From contig DAIDKV010000005.1 of assembly GCA_027449865.1 (NCBI GenBank), forward strand, positions 1 through 35,679: DNA of 35,679 nt. The letters run 5' to 3'. The stretch's first letter is position 1, and every line of letters begins with the position of its first letter. The stretch is from Planctomycetales bacterium. GTDB taxonomy: Bacteria > Planctomycetota > Planctomycetia > Isosphaerales > Isosphaeraceae. Below, piece after piece: positions 24,501 to 32,957 of the stretch. Made by a program: the position numbers and the translations under genes. A model generated the notes under the pieces. The model had not been told where the DNA came from. It saw only the letters and a program-made list of their open reading frames with translations, and ran no database searches.

Positions 24501-26786
24501 TTACATGATATTCCGCCCCGAAGCATCCTTCCCGTAAGTCAGCAGGCGTAGGGCGTTGGCCAGAACCACCAGCGTGCTGCCCTCGTGGACGAAGACCGCC
24601 GTGCCAATCCCGAAATAGCCCGTCGTCGTAGCAAGTATCAAGAAGGCGATCACCCCGAGGGAGACGTAGAGATTTTGGCGGATGACGCCCTTCGCCATCC
24701 GGCTAAGGCCCACAGCGAAGGGGAGCTTGGCCAGGTCATCCCCCATGAGGGCCACGTCCGCCGTCTCCAGCGCGACGGCCGTCCCGGCACCGCCCATGGC
24801 GATGCCCACGGTGGCGTGGGCGAGTGCGGGTGCGTCGTTCACGCCGTCTCCCACCATCGCCACCCGTCCGTGGGCCGAGAGCATCGCCTTGATGGCCGAG
24901 ACCTTGTCCTCGGGCAGGAGGTCGGCCTTCACCTCGTCCACGCCGACTTCCTTGCCGAGGGCCTCGCCAACGCCCCGGTTGTCGCCGGTCAGCATGACGA
25001 GCGGGCGTATATCCAGGGCACGCAATTGGCCTAGAATCTCTTTCACGCTCTGCCGGGGCCGATCCGCGACCCCGATGACACCGAGCCAACGTCCTGCGTA
25101 CCGGACGGCCATGATGCTTCGCCCGGCGTCCTGGAGCTTGTCCACGGCCGCCTGGATCTCTTCCGGGATCTTGCCGCCCTCCCACAGGCGCAGCGTACCG
25201 ATTTCGACCTTCTGGCCTGCAATCGTCGAGCGAACGCCGCGGGCTGTGACGCTCTCCAACTCGTCCCCGTTTTGTCGAAGGCGATCGCCCGGAGCGTGCC
25301 TAAGTTTTCCAGGTGAACGCCGCCTTTGATCAGCACGCCCTTGCGAGCGGCCTGGGCGATAGCGGCTAGCACGGCCGCTGGCGTACCCAGGGCCAGCGCA
25401 CAGGGAGATGCCGCCACGAGGAGCGCCATGCCGCGATAGAAGCTCGTCTGCCACGGCCAGAAGCCCAACAGCGGGGGCACCACAATGAGGAGGAGGTCCG
25501 CCACGAGGACCACGGGCACGAAGATCGCCTCGAATCGGTCGGTGAATTGCTGGGTCGGAGCCTTCTGCGTCTGGGCTTCCGAGACGAGCTTGATGACCCC
25601 GATCGAGCGTCCGGTCGCCTGCGGCACGGGTGGTTTCGATCTCCAGCGCCCCTTCGCCGTTGATCGTGCCGGCATAGACCTCGGCCCTAGGCTCCTTATC
25701 CACAGGGACGGACTCGCCCGTGATCGGGGCCTGATTCACCGCCGAGCGGCCGGAGAGGATGGTGCCGTCCACAGGAATTCGCTCGGCGGGCCTGACGATA
25801 ACCACTTCGCCCTTGGCCACTTGCTCGACCGGGACCTCGACTTCACGGCCTTCGCGCAGGATGCGGGCTACGGGCGGGGCGAGGTCGGCGAGCACACGAA
25901 TGGCCCCCCGGGCGCGGTCGAGGGCGAAGTGTTCCAGTGCGTGGGCGAAAGAGAAGAGGAAGAGGAGGAACGCCCCCTCGACCCACTGGCCCAGCACGGC
26001 CGCGCCGAGGGCGGCGAGGAGCATCAGGAGGTCGATGTCGAAGTGGAAATGTCCCTTGCGGAGCGACTTGGCGGAATGCCCAGCGAGGTCGAAGCCGCCG
26101 AACCCATAGGAGACGACATAGAGGGCAACGGCGACCCCGCGCTGGAGGCCCGCCCATCGCTCGCCCGCCCAGGCGAGGCCGAGGAATAGGCCGCCGATGA
26201 GGCTCCAGACTAGCTCCTTGTGATGGGCATACCAGCCCTCTTCATGCTCCTCCTGGTCCTCGCTCTCTTCGCCACCAGCCTCGGCCGCTCCGGTGGCCTT
26301 CGCCGCGCGTGACACGCCTCGTGGGGGAATATTTATACCCATGTGCTTCAGTCGCTGCTCGATCGTTTCCAGGGAGACGATCGAGCGATCGAATTCGACC
26401 CGGGCGGCCTGGGCCGGAAGGCTTACCGAGACGCCCAGCACTCCATCCAGGCGGGAAAGTTCCGTCTCGATGCGCCGGGCCGCATCCTCGCCGCTCATCA
26501 GGCGGAAGGGGATGATCGCATGACCGAAGCGTTGAGTGATCTGCAAGCCGGCGGCGGTGGCCAGTCGCTCGACCTGGGCGAGCGTTACCACGTCCGGGTC
26601 GTAGTGCAGGCAGAGGGCCGGGGCTTTTCCGTCCTGGCCGTGGATATGGGCGCGGCTGATGCCCCGTCCCTCGCCGATGATCGCCTCAAGGCGGTCGACG
26701 CAGGCGTCGTCGGCGTCGGGCAGCTCGGGCAGGAGGAGGTGAGGTTGATGGTCGTTCGGCGAAGACTCATGAGGTGCATCCAGCAA
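24501..26786 (-). pseudogene. P1B-4-type heavy-metal ATPase gene broken by a frameshift and an internal deletion
   Basis: The outer parts are in one frame: His-rich N terminus, membrane helices, TGES loop, GDGVNDAPALA and the HEGSTLVVLANALRLL last helix typical of P1B-4 (CoaT/CtpD) pumps. The middle lies in another frame (about 25265-25600), with VAASPCALALGTPAAV (SPC ion site) and FDKTGT. The first shift is one extra G in a run of four (plus 25597-25600 CCCC). The second is a deletion at about 25258-25268 joining DKTGT directly to the segment before ARGV. By comparison with the intact ATPase at 2289-4649, about 55 residues are missing, including LT of DKTGTLT and the HP dipeptide. The product cannot be an active pump. 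The start is a TTG at 26786, 14 bases after the ZIP stop, so it was once co-transcribed with it. Confidence 0.85.
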
Positions 26787-26800
26787 AGTTGGGGTGAGCT

Positions 26801-27517
26801 TTACGCGATCATCTCGACCATGCAGAGCAGCAGGAAGCCGGCGAAGAACATCGCGGTGATGAGAGGGGTCTGCGGCTCCTCGTGCGCCTCGATCAGCAAT
26901 TCCTCGGTGACCAGATAGAGGAGCGCGGCGAGGCCGAAGGAGAGCACCGCCTCCATGACGGCTCCCGAGAGGTTACCGAGGAGGCCCGCCCCCGTCGCCG
27001 CGCCGCCAGCGAGGAGGAGGCCGAGCCCGGAGGGTATGGCGATGACCTGGCGCCGAGGAGCCCCGGCCTTCACCAGGGCGGAGGCGGTCGAGAGTCCAAG
27101 GAAGAGGACCTCGATGGTGAGAGCCACCGTGAGGAGGATGCCCTGCTTGCCACCCGCCGCGAACCCGATGCCGATGACGACCCCGTCAATCAGGAGGTCG
27201 ATGCCGACCGTCGTAGCGAGCCCCGTCGCGCCGCCGGAGCCGGACGTCTCAAGCCGGTCCGTGAGCCACTTCACCGCCAGCATCACGACAGTGCCCAGGG
27301 CGAAGCCGACGAACACGCCGCCGGGCGACCCCCGGTGCATGATGTCGGGCAGGAGTTCGCCGGCCGCCGCGGCGAAGACCACCCCGGCCGCGAAATGCTG
27401 GGTAGCGCTGCGGATGAAAGGCCCGGGCGGGCGGAAGGCGGCTAGGGCGGCGCCCGCCGCGACCGCCGCCGCTGGTATAAGGGCATAGGCAGCTGCGGTG
27501 ATGGATGGATGTGTCAT
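26801..27517 (-). CDS. ZIP-family divalent metal transporter
   Basis: 238 residues with eight hydrophobic segments. Features: QHFAAGVVFAAAAGELLPDI in the second helix region, VGIDLLIDGVVIGIGFAAG in place of the usual HNxPEG of helix 4, ALTIEVLFLGLSTA in helix 5 and LYLVTEELLIEAHEE near the end. The helix 4 metal ligands are therefore acidic (Asp, Asp) rather than His/Glu, a variant seen in some bacterial ZIP homologues, and metal selectivity may differ. It would move Zn, Fe, Mn or Ni across the inner membrane, usually inward. The ATG at 27517 has no Shine-Dalgarno sequence and follows an AT-rich promoter region directly. The next gene is the broken P1B-4 ATPase. Confidence 0.85.
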   Translation of the reverse strand: MTHPSITAAAYALIPAAAVAAGAALAAFRPPGPFIRSATQHFAAGVVFAAAAGELLPDIMHRGSPGGVFVGFALGTVVMLAVKWLTDRLETSGSGGATGLATTVGIDLLIDGVVIGIGFAAGGKQGILLTVALTIEVLFLGLSTASALVKAGAPRRQVIAIPSGLGLLLAGGAATGAGLLGNLSGAVMEAVLSFGLAALLYLVTEELLIEAHEEPQTPLITAMFFAGFLLLCMVEMIA

Positions 27518-27641
27518 AATTTATATAGTTATTTGATGAATTATTAATATTCCATAAGGATCTGCGCCGGGGCCCCTCACGGCAAGACATGCTGACCGAC
27601 TCGGCGATGTGACGGCCCGGTAATGGTTGGTGGCGCTAAAG
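27518..27641. promoter_or_regulatory. AT-rich promoter region of the ZIP gene
   Basis: Between the czcA stop (27642) and the ZIP start (27517), the bases nearest the start are strongly AT-rich (about 27518-27560, including TATATA eight bases from the ATG on minus and the dyad AATATT). This contrasts with the GC-rich flanks and implies an independent promoter with a very short leader. No exact -35 box could be assigned. Confidence 0.35.
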
Positions 27642-30600
27642 TCAGGCGTAGTGCTCAGGCCGGCCGGAGTCTGTTCCGGCCGCTCCGACCATCGGGCGCT
27701 GGGTAGTCGGCGGCACGAACCAGTGGTAGATGGTCGGCAATACCAGCAGGGTCAGCAACGTCGAGCTGACCAGGCCGCCGATGACGACCGTGGCGAGCGG
27801 ACGCTGGACCTCCGCCCCCTCGCTGCTCGACAGCGCCATCGGCAGGAACCCCAGGTTGGCGACGAGCGCGGTCATCAGGACCGGCCGCAGCCGGACCATG
27901 CCGGCCTGGAAGGCGGCCTCGGTCGCGTCCGTCCCGTCGGCCCGGAGGTGCTCGGCGTAGCTGACGAGCACCAGGCCGTTCAAGACCGCGACGCCGAAGA
28001 GCGCTATGAAGCCCACGCCTGCCGAGATCGAAAACGGCATGCCCCTGAGCCACAGGGCCGCGATCCCGCCGATCGAGGCCATCGGGACGGCGAGGTAGAT
28101 GAGGAGCGCCAGCCGCGCCGAGTTGAAGCTCGAATACAGCAGGAGGAAGATGAGGAACAGGGCGAGCGGGACCACGATCGCGAGCCTCCGCGACGCCGAG
28201 ACCAGATGTTCGAACTGGCCGCCCCAGGTCAGCGAGTAGCCCGTCGGGAGCTGGACCCGCTCGGCGATGCGGCGCTGCGCCTCGGCGACGAAGCTGGCCA
28301 CGTCCCGGCCGCGCACGTTGCACTCCAGCAGGATGCGCCTCCGGATGTTGTCGCGGCTGATCTGCGCCGGGCCCTGCTCGACCGCGAGGTCGGCGAGCTG
28401 CTCCAGCGGGATCTGCCGCCCCTGGGGGTCCGCCACCTTGATCCGGCGGATCGCGTCCAGGTCCTTGCGGACCGCCGGGTCGAACCGGACCTGCAGGGCG
28501 AAGCGCCGCTGGCCCTCGAACACCTGGCCAACGGTCTTGCCGCCGACGGCGGCGACGGCGTCGAGGACGTCGGAGGCGTTGATGCCGTAGCGGGCAATCT
28601 CGTCCCGCCGGATGTGGACGCGCAGCACCGGCAGCCCGGCCACCTGCTCGGCCTTGGCGTCGGCGGCGCCCGGTACGGACTGGAGCACCGAGACGATCTC
28701 GTCACCCTTACGCCGCAGTGTCTCCAGGTCGTCGCCGTAGAGGCTGATGCCCAGGTCCGAGCGCACGCCGGCCACCAGCTCGCTGACCCTGAGCTCGATC
28801 GGCTGGGAATAGCTGAAGATGTTGCTGGGCACGACGGCGTTCAAGAGCTCGTTCATCGCCTTGACGAGCCGGTCCTTGGGGTTGACCAAGTTCTCCTTCT
28901 CGAACGTGGCAAATACGTCGGCCGCACGCCGACGAAGCACCTCCGCGGGCTCGCCGACGTGGCCCCGAGCCATCACGGCCGCCAGGTCCTCCGGGCTCCG
29001 GACCGAGGTCCATTCCTCGCGGGGTTTCAGCATCACGAGGATGTCGCTAATCTCCACCCCCATCGGGTCGGTGGCGATCTCTCCCCGCCCGGTTTTTGAG
29101 ACGACAGTGTCGACTTCGGGGAACGCTTTCAGGACCTTCTCGATCTGGGTGGCCGACTCGACCGATTTCTCGAGCGAGACGCTCGGCAGCCGCCAGGCCT
29201 GAACCGCGATGGACCCCTCGTCGAGCTTCGGCATGAACTCGGCGCCGAGGCCGAACGCCAGCCAGACGGCGCCCGCGAACAGCGCCGAGGCCGTCCCGAG
29301 GGTGAGGAGGGGGTGATTCAGGACCCGATGCAGGATCGGCTCGTAGGCTGCCTTCGCCCAGCGGATCAGGAACACGTCCTTCTCCTTCACCGGCCCCCCG
29401 AGCAGGATGGCGGTGAGCGCGAGCCCGATGAGGATCGCGGGCGTCACGACGAGAAGGATCAGCTCCTCGGTCGGGATGCTCCCCCGGAGGAGGACGTAGG
29501 CACAAAGCGGGTTCACGAGCGATGCCAGCGGGAGCCCGAAGCCGGCGAAAACCCCGGCGAGCGGGAGGCCGAGCGCGACGAGGGCGATGACGAGGGACGT
29601 GGCGACGCGGTGCGAGCGGCACCACCGGACCACGCCTCCCTCCGGGTCCTTCTCTCGCTTGAGCGCCATCGAGGCGAGCACCGGCATGAGGGTTAGCGAC
29701 AGGACGAGTGAGCCCGCGAGCGCGAAGACGACCGTCAGCGCCATCGGCCGGAAGAGCTTCCCCTCCATCCCGATGAGCGCCAGGATCGGCAGGTAGACGA
29801 TGGTGATGATCAGCTCCCCGAACATCGTCGCACGCCTGACCTCGATGGCGGCGTCGCGCACCACCTCCTCGACGCTCCGCCGGTCGTCCTCCGGCGCGCC
29901 GTGGCCGGAGAGCCGCAGGACGCAGTTCTCGATCATGATGACGGAGCTGTCGACGACCAGTCCGAAGTCGATGGCCCCGAGGCTCATCAGGCTCCCGGCG
30001 ATCCCCCAGTAGAGCATCATGTCGATCGCGAACAGCATCGCCATCGGGATGGCGCAGGCGACGACGAGCCCCGCCCGGAGGTTCCCCAGGAGGATGAACA
30101 GGACGACGATGACGAGGAGGCCGCCCTCGGAAAGGTTCTTCAGGACCGTGAGGATGGTCTTCCGCACCAGGTCGGTCCGGTCGTAGTAGGACTCGATGGT
30201 GACGCCCTTAGGCAGGGTCTTCCTGATCTCCTCGATCTTCGCCTTGACGCGGTCGACGACGACCCGCGAATTCTCGCCCATAAGCATCATGGTGATGCCC
30301 GAGACGACCTCGCCGCGGCCGTCCCGGGTGACGGACCCCTGGCGGATCATCGGGGCGAAGCGGACCTCGCCGACGTCCCGGACGTGGATGGGGGTGCCGT
30401 CCAGCCGCGAGTCGAGGACGATGTTGGCGACGTCGTCCAGCTTCTCGATGAGGCCCTCGCCGCGGACGATCCGCTGCTCGTCGTAGTGGACGATGTAGCC
30501 GCCGCCCTCGTTGGCGTTGTTCCGCCGGAGCGCCTCGAAGACCCGGCCCAGCGAGATGTCGTAGTTGAGGAGCTTCTCCGGGTCGATGCGGACCTCGTAG

Positions 30601-31154
30601 GTCTTGAGCTCGCCGCCGAAGGTATTGACCTCGACAACGCCGGGCACGGTCTTCAGCTGATAGGCGACCGACCATTCGAGGATGGTTCGCAGTTCCATCA
30701 GCGAGTGGCCCTCGCTGCGGACCTCGAACTGGTAGATCTCGCCCAGGCCCGTGGAAACAGGCGCCATCCCTGGCGAGCCGTAGCCGGCCGGGATCTCCTC
30801 CCGGGCCTGGGAGAGCCGCTCGAGCACCAGGGCCCGCGCCCAGTAGATGTCGACGCCCTCCTCGAAGACGATCGTGACGTTCGAGAGGCCGAACTTGGAG
30901 ACGGAGCGGATCTCCTCCACGCGCGGCATGCCGCTCATGGCCCGCTCGACGGGGAAGGTGATGAACTGCTCGACCTCGAGCGGGCCCAGGGCCGGGGAGT
31001 TCGTGAGCACCTGGACCTGGACGTTGGTCAGGTCCGGCACGGCGTCGATCGGCAGCCGCGCGGTCGAGTAGATGCCCGAGCCGATGAGGATGACGCTTAA
31101 GACCAGGACGAGGAAGCGGTTCTTGAGCGAGAACTCGATGATCGTGTTCAGCAT
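27642..31154 (-). CDS. czcA: HME-family RND metal efflux pump, CzcA type, with an extra hydrophobic insertion (operon 3)
   Basis: 1170 residues, about 90 longer than the other two pumps here. TM4 carries Asp396, Asp402 and Glu409 (IDFGLVVDSSVIMIENC), the proton-relay triad. The periplasmic segment PIELRVSELVAGVRSDLG is of CzcA type. The extra length is between TM6 (ending PVLASMALKREKD, about 503) and the next conserved region (FLIRWAKAAYEPIL, about 595). It holds two strongly hydrophobic stretches (about 517-545 and 563-587) separated by a short polar turn, so two or more added membrane helices are likely. Predicted divalent cation/proton antiport. GGAGGG lies 12 bases before the ATG; the czcB stop is 87 bases upstream. 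The exact metal is unknown. Confidence 0.94.
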   Translation of the reverse strand: MLNTIIEFSLKNRFLVLVLSVILIGSGIYSTARLPIDAVPDLTNVQVQVLTNSPALGPLEVEQFITFPVERAMSGMPRVEEIRSVSKFGLSNVTIVFEEGVDIYWARALVLERLSQAREEIPAGYGSPGMAPVSTGLGEIYQFEVRSEGHSLMELRTILEWSVAYQLKTVPGVVEVNTFGGELKTYEVRIDPEKLLNYDISLGRVFEALRRNNANEGGGYIVHYDEQRIVRGEGLIEKLDDVANIVLDSRLDGTPIHVRDVGEVRFAPMIRQGSVTRDGRGEVVSGITMMLMGENSRVVVDRVKAKIEEIRKTLPKGVTIESYYDRTDLVRKTILTVLKNLSEGGLLVIVVLFILLGNLRAGLVVACAIPMAMLFAIDMMLYWGIAGSLMSLGAIDFGLVVDSSVIMIENCVLRLSGHGAPEDDRRSVEEVVRDAAIEVRRATMFGELIITIVYLPILALIGMEGKLFRPMALTVVFALAGSLVLSLTLMPVLASMALKREKDPEGGVVRWCRSHRVATSLVIALVALGLPLAGVFAGFGLPLASLVNPLCAYVLLRGSIPTEELILLVVTPAILIGLALTAILLGGPVKEKDVFLIRWAKAAYEPILHRVLNHPLLTLGTASALFAGAVWLAFGLGAEFMPKLDEGSIAVQAWRLPSVSLEKSVESATQIEKVLKAFPEVDTVVSKTGRGEIATDPMGVEISDILVMLKPREEWTSVRSPEDLAAVMARGHVGEPAEVLRRRAADVFATFEKENLVNPKDRLVKAMNELLNAVVPSNIFSYSQPIELRVSELVAGVRSDLGISLYGDDLETLRRKGDEIVSVLQSVPGAADAKAEQVAGLPVLRVHIRRDEIARYGINASDVLDAVAAVGGKTVGQVFEGQRRFALQVRFDPAVRKDLDAIRRIKVADPQGRQIPLEQLADLAVEQGPAQISRDNIRRRILLECNVRGRDVASFVAEAQRRIAERVQLPTGYSLTWGGQFEHLVSASRRLAIVVPLALFLIFLLLYSSFNSARLALLIYLAVPMASIGGIAALWLRGMPFSISAGVGFIALFGVAVLNGLVLVSYAEHLRADGTDATEAAFQAGMVRLRPVLMTALVANLGFLPMALSSSEGAEVQRPLATVVIGGLVSSTLLTLLVLPTIYHWFVPPTTQRPMVGAAGTDSGRPEHYA

Positions 31155-31241
31155 GGCTTTCGGGCCCTCCGGGCGGCCGGCATCGATTCGGGGTCTCTGG
31201 GGGTAAGATCGCTCTGGACCGTTCGGCCCGCGGGCCTGCTT

Positions 31242-32744
31242 TCAATCCTCGCCGATCTGCTCGCGGAGCAGCTCGGTCTTGAGCGCGAACGCCCCCCGGA
31301 CGACCACCGGGTCGCCCGCCTTGAGCCCCTCGATGACCTCCGCGGCCTGCTCGTTCGTGCGGCCGACCGTCACGTCCCGCCGCCGGAACTGGCCGTCTTC
31401 GAGCCGGACGAAGACGAAGGTCTTCCCCTCGTACTCCTGGAGGGCCGATGCCGGGACGTGGACCACGCTTTCCGACGCCCCGACCGGAAGTTCCACCTCG
31501 ACGAACATCCCGGGCTTGAAGGCCCCGTCGGGGTTATCCGCCGCGGCCGTTAGTCGTACGGCGCGGGTCTTCTCCTCCACGATGTCGCCGGCGTAGAAGA
31601 CCTTGGCCTCGAACCGCCTCCCGGGGTAGGTGCCGGCGCGGAACCGGATCGCCCGGCCCTGCAAGCCCGAGAGCGCCGGCAGGTCCTTCTCGAAGATGTC
31701 GGCCTGGACCCAGACCGTGGAGAGGTCGGCCAGGTCGAAGAGCTTCTTCTCGGGGCCGACGCGTTCGTTCAGGACGACATCCTTGCTCGTCACCGTGCCG
31801 GCGAAGGGCGCCTTGAGGGTGTAGTGTGCCACTTCCTCCCCCTCGGAGAGCGGGTCCATCTTCCGGACGTCCGCCTCGCGGTAGCCCAGGATGACCAGGG
31901 CCGACCGGCTCGCCCCCTCGGCGACCCCCGCCTGGTCGAGCGCCTGCTGGGCCTTGAGCAGCTGCTGTCCCGAGGTGAAGCGGATCTGCTCGAGGAGCGA
32001 GCTGTAAGTGGCCTGCGCCGCCTCGAAGTCGGCCTTGGCCTTCTGGTACTCCCGCTGGCTGAGGCTGCCCCGATCGGCGAGCGACTTGGTGCGTTCGTTT
32101 TCGGCCCGGGTCTGCTGCAGGCGGGCGTAGGCCGACACCAGTTGCTCGCGATTCTCCCCGATCGGCTTATCGCGGAAGCGCTCGGCGATCTCCTGCGGCG
32201 CGCCGCCCTTCTCCAGCTCGCGGATGAGGGCCTGGGTGTTGTCGTGGACCTTCTGGGCCCAGTCCTTGTTGACCGCGGCGATCCGGGCGTCCTGCCGGTC
32301 GGCGACGAGGGCGAGCTTGGCCTTGCCGACCTGCTGGCTGTCGACGACCGCGAGCACGTCGCCGGCCTTGACCCGCTGGCCGTAGCGCACCGGCACCTCG
32401 TGGACGACCCCCTCGACCTGGGAGTAGACGTGGGCCAGCCGGTCCTCGTTCGGCGTGAGCCGGCCGGTGACCCATTTCGTGATCGCGAATCGGCCCTGCT
32501 CGGCCGGGGCGACTTCCAGTCCAGCGGATTTCTGCTTCTCCTCGGCCAGGGCGACCACGCCGGGTTCGTGACCTTCGTGCTTCTCGCCCTTCTTCTCCTT
32601 TTCGGCCTCTGTGCCCGATACCCTGGGGCCTACCCGGGCCGCGTACATGGCCCCGGCCCCGAGGACGGCCCCGAGCAAGAGGCATGCTGCGAGCGGCGCT
32701 GTCCGGGTCCCGCTCGGCTTCATGGTTCGTGGAGCGGTGCTCAT
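31242..32744 (-). CDS. czcB: CzcB-type periplasmic adaptor with a long helical hairpin (operon 3)
   Basis: 500 residues from the ATG at 32744, which has GGAGG eight bases upstream; the frame is open to 32906 without a signal. A signal anchor (about 15-36, LAACLLLGAVLGAGAMYAA) is followed by a charged His-bearing linker (EKHEGHEPG), the lipoyl half VKAGDVLAVVDSQQVGKAK, a hairpin of about 170 residues rich in Lys/Glu/Gln heptads, the second lipoyl half LKAPFAGTVTSKDVVLNERV, the beta-barrel (VWVQADIFEKDLPAL) and the membrane-proximal domain. The HxxH linker may bind metal. It joins CzcA to the TolC-type channel encoded just upstream (32958). Confidence 0.94.
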   Translation of the reverse strand: MSTAPRTMKPSGTRTAPLAACLLLGAVLGAGAMYAARVGPRVSGTEAEKEKKGEKHEGHEPGVVALAEEKQKSAGLEVAPAEQGRFAITKWVTGRLTPNEDRLAHVYSQVEGVVHEVPVRYGQRVKAGDVLAVVDSQQVGKAKLALVADRQDARIAAVNKDWAQKVHDNTQALIRELEKGGAPQEIAERFRDKPIGENREQLVSAYARLQQTRAENERTKSLADRGSLSQREYQKAKADFEAAQATYSSLLEQIRFTSGQQLLKAQQALDQAGVAEGASRSALVILGYREADVRKMDPLSEGEEVAHYTLKAPFAGTVTSKDVVLNERVGPEKKLFDLADLSTVWVQADIFEKDLPALSGLQGRAIRFRAGTYPGRRFEAKVFYAGDIVEEKTRAVRLTAAADNPDGAFKPGMFVEVELPVGASESVVHVPASALQEYEGKTFVFVRLEDGQFRRRDVTVGRTNEQAAEVIEGLKAGDPVVVRGAFALKTELLREQIGED

Positions 32745-32957
32745 CGGTCCGGCCTCCGTCTCGGGCGAATCCAACTGGGCGCGACTCCCGCGATTGGCGA
32801 CCAATCGTGGCCGGGCGATCGGGACGGGTCCGTACTGCCGATTCTCGAATGTAGGGGTTTCATGGGTGCCTCGGATCGGTGATGGCTTCGGCGTTGCGTC
32901 GGGCATGGTGCGGACTCGTCACGGCGGGCGAGCGGAGATGCGGGGAAGTCTTGCGTC

